The notes under the pieces are model-generated. The model made no database searches and was not told the origin of the DNA. It saw only the letters and a list, made by a program, of their open reading frames with translations. Of a stretch of DNA of 64,000 bases, positions 53,557 through 62,700 are shown piece by piece; within the stretch, counting starts at the first letter, position 1; every line of letters starts with the position of its first letter. Position numbers and translations under genes: made by a program. Source of the DNA: an uncultured Candidatus Pelagibacter sp. (lineage in GTDB: Bacteria > Pseudomonadota > Alphaproteobacteria > Pelagibacterales > Pelagibacteraceae); assembly GCA_905616395.1 (NCBI GenBank), contig CAJQSQ010000002.1:1-64000 (forward strand), in the 5' to 3' direction.

Positions 53557-53641
53557 ATTTTTTGAAGATCAGCACATTGGTGGTTACGATGATATTAGAG
53601 CCCTTGAGAAAGAAAATAAATTACAAGATCTTTTAAGGTAA
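53557..53641 (+). pseudogene. Detached 3' end of a glutaredoxin gene (direct repeat copy 2)
   Basis: The segment reads in one frame FFEDQHIGGYDDIRALEKEN onward to a TAA and corresponds to codons 58-84 of grxC. It has no start codon, active site or N-terminal half. Nine of 85 positions differ from 48051-48135, and six codons change: four silently, plus D to E and K to R. That pattern suggests it came from a functional glutaredoxin of a related strain, or separated recently, and has not decayed. Confidence 0.92.
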
Positions 53642-53671
53642 TTTAAATTTTTATATAATTTGATCTAAAAA

Positions 53672-54637
53672 TTATAATGCTGACAAATCAAAGTCAAAGA
53701 ATGCACTATCAAATTTTTCCATTTCATTTGAAGATTCCATAGCTAACGTCACACCTCTAGTATTATTATATTTAATTTGAATACCGGTTGTATCAGGGGT
53801 AATTTTTAAATCTAATGCCATAATTCCTTGAATACGACTAATTCCATTATCAGTTCCCTCTTTACAGCCCGTTACAGTATTTTTTATTTGATCTGGATCT
53901 GTACCTCCAACACCATTTACTAATGTACCGTCAGATTCTAGCAAATATGTGGCTACGTTTGCTGTTGTACCCTGAAAAGTTAGTAAATGATTGCAATCAT
54001 TATCACTATCGTTTGTTAGTGTGTTAACGCCAATGGTTATTTCTGCTGCAGTTGCACCAGACGCACAACTAACATTTCCTTTAGCAAAAGTATTAATCTC
54101 TGTATGATATCCGTAAACAATGCCTTCGGTTGAAACTTTTGTTACACAAGTTGTTGTATTGTTAGTTCTATCACTTACGTTTCCATTAAAAGTTACACTT
54201 GTAGTAAATTTAAACGTAGAGCCCAATGTTATGATGCCATAAGAATAATTTCCATATGGTACAGCAGTGTAATCTGAAGCTGAACCTATTTGAGTACCAA
54301 CCCCTTGAACAATTGATACTTCAGACCCAGTATCTTTTTGATAAAAAGTAAAACAATCTGATCTATCAACAGTCGCTGATGTTGTTGGTCCTGTTGGTTT
54401 AGATGTGCAAAACTCTACTCTATACCAAGTAATTTTTTGACTATCAGGAGTAACTTCACAATGAGTAGTTCCTGGTTGTGTTATTACACCTCCAGCATTT
54501 CCAGTGCACTCAGGATTATTTCTAGAAACACTTCCTGATGGATCAAGAGCATTTGCAATATTAAAATTAAAAACTGATGCTAAAAAAGTTAAAAATAGTA
54601 AAATAAAAAATACTTTTATATTAAATACTGCTTTCAT
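53672..54637 (-). CDS. Secreted cysteine-containing surface protein, cassette B
   Basis: This 321-residue protein has a signal peptide ending NIANA and a Thr/Ser/Gly-rich mature part with about ten cysteines. The N-terminal third aligns with the cassette A protein: C, then YRVEFC, DCFTF, and VPYGNYSYGIITLGS. The C terminus (ESSNEMEKFDSAFFDFDLSAL, final 21 residues shortened here to FDSAFFDFDLSAL) is acidic and aromatic. The start follows the barrel gene's stop by 1 bp, and the junction GGATTTTAATATGAA is almost the same in cassette A. The function is unknown, probably cell-surface. Confidence 0.72.
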   Translation of the reverse strand: MKAVFNIKVFFILLFLTFLASVFNFNIANALDPSGSVSRNNPECTGNAGGVITQPGTTHCEVTPDSQKITWYRVEFCTSKPTGPTTSATVDRSDCFTFYQKDTGSEVSIVQGVGTQIGSASDYTAVPYGNYSYGIITLGSTFKFTTSVTFNGNVSDRTNNTTTCVTKVSTEGIVYGYHTEINTFAKGNVSCASGATAAEITIGVNTLTNDSDNDCNHLLTFQGTTANVATYLLESDGTLVNGVGGTDPDQIKNTVTGCKEGTDNGISRIQGIMALDLKITPDTTGIQIKYNNTRGVTLAMESSNEMEKFDSAFFDFDLSAL

Positions 54638-54638
54638 A

Positions 54639-55493
54639 TTAAAATCCTATCACGGTTAAGCTCATTTCTTTTTGTTTAACTATTAAATTTTGTCTTCTAA
54701 CTTTAACAAATCTTTGATCAGCAACTGAAGTCAAATTGTAAGCTTTGTCACTTATACCAATTTTCTCTTGCTTATTATTACAACACGTCCAAGTTAATCT
54801 TAAAAATTCATTGTCTTCAGTAGTTCCATCGTTACTTCTTTTACCAACCTCAATATTAAAACCTGAAAATTTTGCCTCTAAAGACATTTCATCTCCTTTT
54901 AGGTCAGTTGCACCACTCGCACCTTCCCAGTTAAAAGATCTTAAATAAAAATTTGCCCATGGTAGGTATGGTAAAGGTGCTCCCAACTCAACATCATTAC
55001 CATTTAAAGCTTTTTCTTTTATGCTATCTAATCCTGATTGCCATCCTGATAAACCATAATATTGATTTGCTCTAAATGAACCAACACTAGATATAGCCTC
55101 AATTCCAATACTTGCTCTTTGGTGGTCATAATCAAGTTCATGATCATAAAATAAATTAGCACCTAGTAATAGAGTATCGTCATTAACTAATTTTCTTTTA
55201 CCAATTCCTAAATTAATTGTTTCTCTACTATCATCTGATAAAAAAATGCTACCCTGGGTAAATAAAGTATTTTTTTCATCATTTATGTCTGACAGAGGTT
55301 TTACAACTAAAATACTACCAACAACTGCATTAGAAGTTCCAGAGCTTAACTGAACCTCAACAGTCTCAAAATTTTGTCCCAAGGCACCACTAAGATACTC
55401 ACTAAAATTATTTATAAGATTATTTTTTACATCAGCAATTGAAGCTGAAAAGTAAAATGTTGATAACATTAAAACTAATATTTTTGGATACAT
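54639..55493 (-). CDS. Passenger-free inverse-autotransporter-type outer-membrane barrel, cassette B
   Basis: This 284-residue protein has a signal peptide ending SASIA. Barrel strands match the cassette A protein and the intimin/invasin translocator: RETINLGIGKRKLVNDDTLL, NLFYDHELDYDHQRASIGIE and SFRANQYYGLSGWQ. It stops at a terminal phenylalanine (LTVIGF), the usual C-terminal outer-membrane signal, and no passenger follows. The gene lies 76 bp downstream of msrB and pairs with the secreted protein 1 bp further on. Confidence 0.77.
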   Translation of the reverse strand: MYPKILVLMLSTFYFSASIADVKNNLINNFSEYLSGALGQNFETVEVQLSSGTSNAVVGSILVVKPLSDINDEKNTLFTQGSIFLSDDSRETINLGIGKRKLVNDDTLLLGANLFYDHELDYDHQRASIGIEAISSVGSFRANQYYGLSGWQSGLDSIKEKALNGNDVELGAPLPYLPWANFYLRSFNWEGASGATDLKGDEMSLEAKFSGFNIEVGKRSNDGTTEDNEFLRLTWTCCNNKQEKIGISDKAYNLTSVADQRFVKVRRQNLIVKQKEMSLTVIGF

Positions 55494-55569
55494 TATTTAA
55501 AATGTACTTAATGAAGTGTATTTTAACAACTAAAAAAAGGTAAAAAACTCAATTTGGGTTAATAAAATT

Positions 55570-55944
55570 TTAATTTTTAGGCTTAAAAGTTAAACAAACA
55601 CCGTTATTACAGTATCTTTTGCCAGTTGGCTTTGGTCCGTCTTCAAAAATATGCCCATGATGACCACCACATTTTTTGCAATGATATTCTACTCTCTCAT
55701 ACCCTAATAAAGTATCTGTTTTTGTTTCGAAAGCTTCAGGTAGTGACTGATAAAATGATGGCCAACCTGAACCACTTTCATATTTAGCAGTTGAGTCAAA
55801 TAACTTTTCACCACAATTAGTACAGTGATAGCTCCCCTCTCTTTTTTCATGGTTTAGCTCACTAGTACCTGGTGCTTCAGTTCCATCTTCAAATAAAACT
55901 AATTTTTGCTCAGCAGTAAGATCTTGATTAATTTTTTTTGTCAT
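55570..55944 (-). CDS. msrB: Peptide methionine-R-sulfoxide reductase
   Basis: This 124-residue enzyme has zinc-binding cysteine pairs at 41/44 and 89/92, the GWPSF box near 60 and the catalytic cysteine near 112 in KRYCNNG. A second cysteine in the same stretch (about 117) may resolve the sulfenate. It repairs R-sulfoxides of methionine in proteins. No signal peptide is visible, so it is cytoplasmic. It is 5 bp from the hydroxyacid dehydrogenase gene. Confidence 0.95.
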   Translation of the reverse strand: MTKKINQDLTAEQKLVLFEDGTEAPGTSELNHEKREGSYHCTNCGEKLFDSTAKYESGSGWPSFYQSLPEAFETKTDTLLGYERVEYHCKKCGGHHGHIFEDGPKPTGKRYCNNGVCLTFKPKN

Positions 55945-55949
55945 AAATT

Positions 55950-56900
55950 TTATTCTAATACTCTTAATGGTTTACCAGCAACACAAGCCTCTAAGCCTTC
56001 GATCATTTGTGTATAAAACATACTATAATTTTCTGCAGTAACATAGCCTACATGTGGCATTAATAATGCATTTGGTAAAAATCTTAACTTATTACCTTCT
56101 GGTAAAGGCTCTTTTTCATAAACATCAAGACCGGCACCAGCAATAACATTGGTTGATAATGCAATGATTAAATCGTCCTCATTAATAATATTTCCTCTAG
56201 AAGTATTAATTAAAAAAGCAGTTTTCTTCATCGTGTCTAGTTCTTTTAGTTTTATTAATTCTTTATATCTTTCTCCACCTTGAACGTGGATAGAAATAAA
56301 ATCAGAATTTTGTAATATATCTTCTTTGCTACATGGCAAAACACCTAGTTCTTTACAGGTGTCTAAGTTTAAATTTTCACTCCAAGCCATAACTTCCATG
56401 CCAAAAGCTTTACCAATTTTTGCAACTTGGGAACCAACTCTTCCAAGACCTATTAAGCCTAAAATTTTTCCCTTAAGTTCAAAACCAATAGATGACTGCC
56501 AATAACCTTGGTACATATTATCAATTTCTTCCTTAAAGTTTCTAGCTAAACCTAAAATTAATCCCCACGTTAATTCAGATGTGCCTGAAAAACCAATCTC
56601 AGTTCCACATACTATAATTTTTCTTTTTTTAGCCGCAGCTAAGTCTATCGCTTTATTTCTTGAGCCACTTGTAATGATATATTTAAGATCGTTAAGATTA
56701 TCGATTAAATTTTTTGTAATAGGAGTTCGCTCTCTCATTATTAATAATGCTTCAAAATCTGATAATTGTTCTATTGCATCAACTTCATCAGTAAAAGGCT
56801 CACTGAATATTTTAAATTCATATTTTCCTGATAGTTTTTTTAAATCAACAAACTCGTGTGATACGTTTTGGTAGTCATCTAAGATGGCAACTTTAAGCAT
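55950..56900 (-). CDS. D-isomer-specific 2-hydroxyacid dehydrogenase family protein
   Basis: This 316-residue oxidoreductase has the nucleotide-binding GLIGLGRVGSQVAKIGKAFG, the catalytic arginine in NTSRGNIINEDDL, the glutamate in GLDVYEKEPLPE and the histidine in MPHVGYVT. It reduces a 2-oxo acid or oxidises a 2-hydroxy acid with NAD(P). Substrate is not readable. It overlaps the DMT carrier gene by 8 bp. Confidence 0.9.
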   Translation of the reverse strand: MLKVAILDDYQNVSHEFVDLKKLSGKYEFKIFSEPFTDEVDAIEQLSDFEALLIMRERTPITKNLIDNLNDLKYIITSGSRNKAIDLAAAKKRKIIVCGTEIGFSGTSELTWGLILGLARNFKEEIDNMYQGYWQSSIGFELKGKILGLIGLGRVGSQVAKIGKAFGMEVMAWSENLNLDTCKELGVLPCSKEDILQNSDFISIHVQGGERYKELIKLKELDTMKKTAFLINTSRGNIINEDDLIIALSTNVIAGAGLDVYEKEPLPEGNKLRFLPNALLMPHVGYVTAENYSMFYTQMIEGLEACVAGKPLRVLE

Positions 56901-57792
56901 TTTTGGTCTTTCTATTTGATAAAAGAATTCCTGTTAAAATAAATATTGCGCCCAACATATGGTAAAACATAAATTTTTCATTAAAAATAATTATTGCCAT
57001 AATTGCACTTAATATAGGCATCATATGAAGAAATACCCCCGCTCTATTTGCTCCAATTAAAGAAACTCCTTTGATCCAGAAAATAAAAGAGGCAAGACCT
57101 GGAAACAGTACAACATAAAATAAAATCATAAAAAAATTTTGATCAAGAACCATTCTAAAACCCATTTGATATTCTATAAAGTAAATTGGAATTAAAAAAA
57201 TGAAACCAAATGAAATTACCACTTCTAATAATGTTAATTGAGATAGCTCATGTTTTTTTTTCTTTAGTAATGCAGAATAAGTTGCCCACGACAACATTCC
57301 AAAAACCATTGTAATATCACCTTTATTAAAATCTAAATTTATTAATATTCCAAGGTTTGCTTTAGTTATAATTAAGACCACCCCAATAAAAGAGCATGTA
57401 ACTCCCAATATTTGAAAAGTATTAGTCTTTTCGATTTTTAAAATTGATGAAATGAAGATGATCATCACTGGTATTGTTGATATCATTAACACTCCGCTGA
57501 TTACTTGAGTAAAGTTTAAGGAATAATAGACAATTGAATTAAATATAGTGACACTCGTTATTCCAAGAACTGTGTAATATTTGTAATTTTTTAAAATATA
57601 ATTTCTTTTTCTTATTATTTCTTGAATTGTAAATGGTGCTAAGATTAACCAAGCAAAAAACCATCTGTAAAAGTTTAATGAAAAAGGTGGTATTTGGTAT
57701 TGACTGGCAAATTTTCCAACTAAGAAGTTTCCAGACCAAAACAAAGTTGCAAAAAATAAGAAAATGTAAGCAATATTATTTTTATTTATCAC
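56893..57792 (-). CDS. EamA/DMT-family carrier
   Basis: This 299-residue membrane protein has ten helices in two EamA repeats, with LFWSGNFLVGKFASQ near the N terminus and GMLSWATYSALLKKKK at the start of the second repeat. It probably exports or imports small organic solutes. It directly follows the dadA-like gene with no gap, so a link to amino-acid or hydroxyacid metabolism is likely. Confidence 0.88.
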   Translation of the reverse strand: MINKNNIAYIFLFFATLFWSGNFLVGKFASQYQIPPFSLNFYRWFFAWLILAPFTIQEIIRKRNYILKNYKYYTVLGITSVTIFNSIVYYSLNFTQVISGVLMISTIPVMIIFISSILKIEKTNTFQILGVTCSFIGVVLIITKANLGILINLDFNKGDITMVFGMLSWATYSALLKKKKHELSQLTLLEVVISFGFIFLIPIYFIEYQMGFRMVLDQNFFMILFYVVLFPGLASFIFWIKGVSLIGANRAGVFLHMMPILSAIMAIIIFNEKFMFYHMLGAIFILTGILLSNRKTKNA

Positions 57793-59037
57793 TTAGTTAA
57801 ATCTAAGAGAGCTATATGGCTTTAAATCTAAGTTTGTGTTTTCTTCAGCAATCATACTTGAAATTATTTTTCCAGAAATTGGTCCTAATGTCCATCCTAA
57901 ATGATGATGGCCAAAACAATAAAAAACATTTTTATATTTTTTTGAAGGTCCTATTACTGGCAAATAATCTGGTAATGTTGGCCTAAAACCAAGCCACTCA
58001 TCTTCATGCTCAGGTAAATCACCCATCATATATTTTGCATTATTAATTAAATTTTTAACTCTTGATTTAGATACTGGATTATCTAATCCTCCAAATTCAA
58101 CAGTACCTACCACTCTAAGTCCTTGTTCCATGGGCGTAATACCAAATCCTCTATTTTGGAAAATTACCGGTCTACTTAAAAGATGATCACAATCTTTAAA
58201 ATGAACATGATAACCTCTCTCAGTATCAAGAGGTATTTTTTCATCTAAATTATCTGTCAGCTTTTTTGAAAATGATCCACAAGCAATAACAATTTTATCA
58301 AACAGAAAGCTTTGTGTTTCAGCTTTTATAACTGGTTTTTCATCATCAAAATTTATGTCTTTAATATTCATTTTTAAAAACTTGCCACCCTTTTTTAAAA
58401 AAAGATCATAAAGTTTTAAAAGAATTTTTTTAGGATTTCTAGCGTGTCTACCATATTGATAATAAACACCTCCATGATAGATCGGTTTTATATTTGGTTC
58501 TAAATCATGAATTTCTTTTGGTGTTACTTCTCGTTGGTCAACACCAAGTTCATTTCTAATATTGATTTCAAGCACTCTACTTTTTAGATTTTGATCATTC
58601 CAAATATATAAAATACCTTTTTTTTCAACTAACCCACCAAGTTCTATTTCATCAAATAATTCATCATAAGCAGGTAGTGCTAAATCCAAAATTTGATGCA
58701 TATTTTTAGCTGTGTGCATCATTTTTTTTGTTGTGCAGTTTCTTATAAATTTTAAAAACCAGGGTACCATTTTTGGAACATAGTTCCATTTAAGTGCAAG
58801 TGGACCTGTTGAGCTTAAAAGCATTGCAGGAACGTCACTTAAAACATCGGGTCTATTTATTGGAACAGATGCATATGGAGAAAAATGACCGGCATTACCA
58901 TAAGATGCAGCGGGACTTCCCGGCTCATCTCTGTCAAAAATTGTTATATTAAAACCTTTTTTTTGTAAAAATAACGCGTTAGAAATACCTTGTATTCCAG
59001 CACCTACGATTCCAATTTTTAAATTTTTTTCCATCAC
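57793..59037 (-). CDS. dadA: D-amino-acid dehydrogenase-like FAD oxidoreductase
   Basis: This 414-residue DAO-family flavoprotein has a dinucleotide motif GIVGAGIQGIS near residues 8-18 and the DadA-like EPGSPAASYGNAGHFSPY. The C-terminal GFRPTLPDYLPVIGPS and HHLGWTLGPISGKI are FAD and substrate elements. DadA oxidises D-amino acids (chiefly D-alanine) to 2-oxo acids. The hydroxyacid dehydrogenase two genes downstream could process 2-oxo acids. It starts 65 bp after rodA's stop, so it may have its own promoter. Confidence 0.88.
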   Translation of the reverse strand: MMEKNLKIGIVGAGIQGISNALFLQKKGFNITIFDRDEPGSPAASYGNAGHFSPYASVPINRPDVLSDVPAMLLSSTGPLALKWNYVPKMVPWFLKFIRNCTTKKMMHTAKNMHQILDLALPAYDELFDEIELGGLVEKKGILYIWNDQNLKSRVLEINIRNELGVDQREVTPKEIHDLEPNIKPIYHGGVYYQYGRHARNPKKILLKLYDLFLKKGGKFLKMNIKDINFDDEKPVIKAETQSFLFDKIVIACGSFSKKLTDNLDEKIPLDTERGYHVHFKDCDHLLSRPVIFQNRGFGITPMEQGLRVVGTVEFGGLDNPVSKSRVKNLINNAKYMMGDLPEHEDEWLGFRPTLPDYLPVIGPSKKYKNVFYCFGHHHLGWTLGPISGKIISSMIAEENTNLDLKPYSSLRFN

Positions 59038-59102
59038 ACTTTATATAATTCTTAATTTTGAATATTCTCGCGACAAATTCGACAAGTAAAACCTTAAAAA
59101 AC

Positions 59103-60224
59103 TTAAGCTATTAGCTGTTTATGATTAATTTTTGCACTCATAACGATTGCAAATCCAATCATTGTTGCAAGCATTGAAGATCCTCCATATGACATAATTG
59201 GTAGTGGTGATCCTACTATAGGCAATAAACCCAAAACCATAGACATATTTACTGTTACGTAAAAGAATATTGCAGACCCATAGCCATAGCAAAAAAGTTT
59301 AGCAAAATAACTTCTCGAGATCGCACCAATTCTTAGTACTCTGTAAATAATGATTATATAAATTAGCAATAAAACTAGAGATCCTAAAAAACCATGCTCC
59401 TCAGCAAATAAAGTGAAAATAAAATCTGTATGCTTTTCTGGTAAAAATTCTAAATAACTTTGAGTTCCCTTTAAAAAGCCTTTACCACTTAAACCTCCTG
59501 ATCCAACTGCTATTTTAGATTGAATAATTTGATAACCCGCACCTAAAGGATCCCTATCTGGATTAAGAAATGTTAAAATTCTCAGTTTTTGATAAGGTTG
59601 TAAAAAAGCAATAGCAAAAGGCATTGAAATTAATAAAGCTACAAACGAATATACAAAATATTTGATATTAATTCCAGCAAGCCAAATAACTACTAATCCA
59701 CTTAATGCGATTAAAATTGAAGTTCCCAAATCAGGTTGGGTAATAACAAGCATAATTGGTAAAATTAAAATTACTAAAGCAACAAACATAACTTGAAAAC
59801 TATTAACTTTATTGAGTTGTATACGGTGATAATATTTAGCAAGACATGCTATGATTGCAATTTTCATTAATTCAGATGGTTGCAAGTTAATAAAATATAG
59901 ATTTATCCATCTTTGTGACCCTGAAGCTTTAATGCCATACAAAGAGGCCCAAATTAGAAGAAATAAAATCACAACATAAAACAAATAAGCAAAGTAATGC
60001 CAAAATTTAATATTCAAAAATGACATAAAAATCATCACTGTAAAAAATATTAAAAATTTTGAAATATGACTTTTGCTATGAAACAAAATTTCACCTCCGT
60101 CAGTTGAGTACATTGATAAGACGCTAATCAATCCAAGTAATAAAATACAAATTAGCAAAACATAATCAAAATTTTTTAACTTTTGAAAAAAAGTGGGTTG
60201 TGTATTGAATGAGTTGTATTGCAT
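59103..60224 (-). CDS. rodA: Rod shape-determining peptidoglycan glycosyltransferase RodA
   Basis: This 373-residue SEDS-family protein has about ten helices. Diagnostic pieces are LQPSELMKIAIIACLAKYYH, QPDLGTSILIALSG, GAGYQIIQSKIAVGSGGLSG and LPEKHTDFIFTLFAEEHGF, with the catalytic-site aspartate region. It polymerises glycan strands for cell elongation, working with PBP2, whose gene adjoins it. Confidence 0.95.
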   Translation of the reverse strand: MQYNSFNTQPTFFQKLKNFDYVLLICILLLGLISVLSMYSTDGGEILFHSKSHISKFLIFFTVMIFMSFLNIKFWHYFAYLFYVVILFLLIWASLYGIKASGSQRWINLYFINLQPSELMKIAIIACLAKYYHRIQLNKVNSFQVMFVALVILILPIMLVITQPDLGTSILIALSGLVVIWLAGINIKYFVYSFVALLISMPFAIAFLQPYQKLRILTFLNPDRDPLGAGYQIIQSKIAVGSGGLSGKGFLKGTQSYLEFLPEKHTDFIFTLFAEEHGFLGSLVLLLIYIIIIYRVLRIGAISRSYFAKLFCYGYGSAIFFYVTVNMSMVLGLLPIVGSPLPIMSYGGSSMLATMIGFAIVMSAKINHKQLIA

Positions 60225-62189
60225 TTATATTTCTAAATCATTTTGTTTGCTGCGTGTTTCTCTTAATTCGTGTCTATCTATAATTAATTTAAAGAGTTTT
60301 TTTGCAATTGGTGCTGCAGTTGAGCTTCCTGATCCACCATGCTCAATTACTATGCTTAATGCATATCTTGGATTTTTGTATGGTCCAAACGCTATGTATA
60401 GCGCATGATCTCTTTCATTATAAGGAATTTCAAATGTTTTTAAGTCAAGCTCTCTATCTAATTTTGTAATCCGTCTAACTTGTGATGTTCCTGTTTTTCC
60501 AGCAAATTGATATTTAGGATTATCAATTCTTGACTTATAAGAAGTTCCTCTAATTTCATTTGTAGATGCAAACATCGCATCACGAACTAGGTTTATATTT
60601 TTAGAACTTTTAAACAAGGTTTCATGTTTTTCTTTATTTAAAAGATCCAAAGGGCTTTTTGCATCTTTCAATCTTCTGTCTTTTTTATTTAATTTTTTTC
60701 TATTTTCATTCATTATGAATTTAATTTCTTCTGCTGTTTTACTATCGTCTTCTGCTATTATTTTTGGATAAATCTTAAACCCTCCATTTGCCAGTTGAGC
60801 TGTCATAAGACATAATTGTAGTGGCGTTGTTTGAGTATAGCCTTGTCCAATACCTGTAATTAATGTTTCACCTATAACCCAACCTTTTCCCAAATTATTT
60901 TTTTTCCATTTAGTGTCAGGAATTAATCCTTTTTTCTCTATACTAAATGTTTCATTTAAAACTTTTTCGCCAAGTCCAAATTTTATAGATGTTTCTTTTA
61001 ATCGATCTACGCCAAGCTTTCTTGCAATCTCATAAAAATATGTATCACATGACTGCTTCATCGCACTTTTTAAATCTACAATACCATGTCCTTTTTTTTT
61101 CCAACAATGGTAAGTTTGTCCGTACATTTCAATTTTTCCTTTACAATTAACTTTAAAATTTTCATCGATAATTTTATTTTCTAATGCTGATAAAGCTACT
61201 ATTGGTTTAAATGTTGAGCCTGGCGAATATAAGCCTGATAAAGTTTTATTAACCAATGGCTTTAATGGATTGTTTCTAATTAATTGCCAATCATCTTGAT
61301 TAATCCCAAAAAGAAATAAATTAGCATCAAATGATGGTGATGATTGCATGGCAACTATTTCACCTGTATAAATATCCATCACACTTATTGAGCCAGCCAC
61401 ATCTTTTAAAAGCTCACTACATAGTTTTTGAATTTCTGTATCAATTGTAAGTTGGATTGATTTGCCGTTTAAACCATCTGTATGATCAACTTGTCTAATT
61501 CTTTTACCATAAGCATTAACCTCATATCTTTGTATGCCATTAGTGCCAATTAACTCATTTTCAAAAGTTTTTTCTAAACCAGTTTTTCCCACTTTAAGTC
61601 CAGGTACATGTGTATCTTTTATAGTTTTGTTATTTAAAATGTCTTTTTCACTAGCTTCACTTACATAACCCAAAACATGTGTATAATTTTCATTGAACGG
61701 ATAATTACGTGAGACAGACAGGACTGGTTTAGCTCCTGCTAAATCGTGCAAAAAATAATTAACCTTTGTAAACTGTTCCCATGTTAAATTTTTAGAAATA
61801 ATTATATTTTCCCATGGTTTTTGGCTATTTTTCTGTTTTATTATTTTTTTAAAATCATTATTACTGATTGATAGAATATTTTTTAATCTCACCATCAAAT
61901 ACTTAAAGTCTTCTACTTCCTCGGGAATTACATGTAGTTGATATACTTTTAAATTACCGGCAATAATATTTCCAAAATAGTCTAAAAACTCACCTCTAAT
62001 TGGAGGCAATCTCCATTCTCGTAATCTGTTTTTATCAGACAGTGTTAAATATTTTTTGTTCTCTGTAATTTGTAATGAAAATAATCGAGCTATTATTCCA
62101 GTAAACACAACAAACTTAGCTGCGCCAATAATAAACATTCTTCTATTGATGGTTTGAACTTTTTTTACACCAAAATCTTCACCCAGCAT
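60225..62189 (-). CDS. mrdA: Penicillin-binding protein 2, elongation transpeptidase
   Basis: This 654-residue class B PBP has one N-terminal membrane helix (about 20-40), a pedestal domain, then the transpeptidase domain. SxxK is S-T-F-K at about 325-328; SxN appears as SCD near 380; KTG occurs in AGKTGTSQV. It cross-links peptidoglycan during elongation and pairs with RodA, whose gene starts immediately after the stop. Its start overlaps mreD by 11 bp. Confidence 0.95.
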   Translation of the reverse strand: MLGEDFGVKKVQTINRRMFIIGAAKFVVFTGIIARLFSLQITENKKYLTLSDKNRLREWRLPPIRGEFLDYFGNIIAGNLKVYQLHVIPEEVEDFKYLMVRLKNILSISNNDFKKIIKQKNSQKPWENIIISKNLTWEQFTKVNYFLHDLAGAKPVLSVSRNYPFNENYTHVLGYVSEASEKDILNNKTIKDTHVPGLKVGKTGLEKTFENELIGTNGIQRYEVNAYGKRIRQVDHTDGLNGKSIQLTIDTEIQKLCSELLKDVAGSISVMDIYTGEIVAMQSSPSFDANLFLFGINQDDWQLIRNNPLKPLVNKTLSGLYSPGSTFKPIVALSALENKIIDENFKVNCKGKIEMYGQTYHCWKKKGHGIVDLKSAMKQSCDTYFYEIARKLGVDRLKETSIKFGLGEKVLNETFSIEKKGLIPDTKWKKNNLGKGWVIGETLITGIGQGYTQTTPLQLCLMTAQLANGGFKIYPKIIAEDDSKTAEEIKFIMNENRKKLNKKDRRLKDAKSPLDLLNKEKHETLFKSSKNINLVRDAMFASTNEIRGTSYKSRIDNPKYQFAGKTGTSQVRRITKLDRELDLKTFEIPYNERDHALYIAFGPYKNPRYALSIVIEHGGSGSSTAAPIAKKLFKLIIDRHELRETRSKQNDLEI

Positions 62190-62700
62190 TATTGTTTCTC
62201 ACAAAATGGCTTTCAAAAAAATCAAATAAATTTGAAAATAAAAAATAAAATAAAAAAGTGAATGTAATATTTATTATTTGATCAAAATAACTCAATTCAT
62301 AATTAAAAATAAAATTTAAGGATAAAAACAATAATGAGTTTATAATTAAAATTGTTACAAGAAAAAATATACAATCTTTTAATAAACTTGGTCTTAAAGT
62401 GATATTTCTAAGATAGGAAGCTGCTACACAAAGTATTAGATAAATTAAACTACTTAATCCTATTGGAGTTCCTGTCACAACATCATTAAATAAGCCTGCA
62501 ATAAAAATATAAGTATATCCTAAACTTTCACTTTTTTTGAGGCTGTAATAAAAAATTAAAATATATGAAAAATTAAATGAAAAATATTTCAAACTTAAAT
62601 AATTAAAATCGTAATCATTTAAAACAGATATAAAAAGTAGAATTACTGGTGCTTTACTTAGTATTATTTTAATAAAATTTTTATTTCTTAACCCTGTCAT
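62179..62700 (-). CDS. mreD: Rod shape-determining protein MreD
   Basis: This 173-residue membrane protein has five or six helices and sits in the canonical place between mreC and mrdA. A family-like GLFNDVVTGTPIGLSSLIYL lies near residues 65-85. It scaffolds the elongasome in the membrane. Sequence is poorly conserved in general, so context carries much of the call. Confidence 0.85.
   Translation of the reverse strand: MTGLRNKNFIKIILSKAPVILLFISVLNDYDFNYLSLKYFSFNFSYILIFYYSLKKSESLGYTYIFIAGLFNDVVTGTPIGLSSLIYLILCVAASYLRNITLRPSLLKDCIFFLVTILIINSLLFLSLNFIFNYELSYFDQIINITFTFLFYFLFSNLFDFFESHFVRNNNAG

Noticed and set aside
53557-53641. Functional short glutaredoxin-like gene
   Set aside because: There is no start codon, CxxC motif or N-terminal half; it is a detached gene end.
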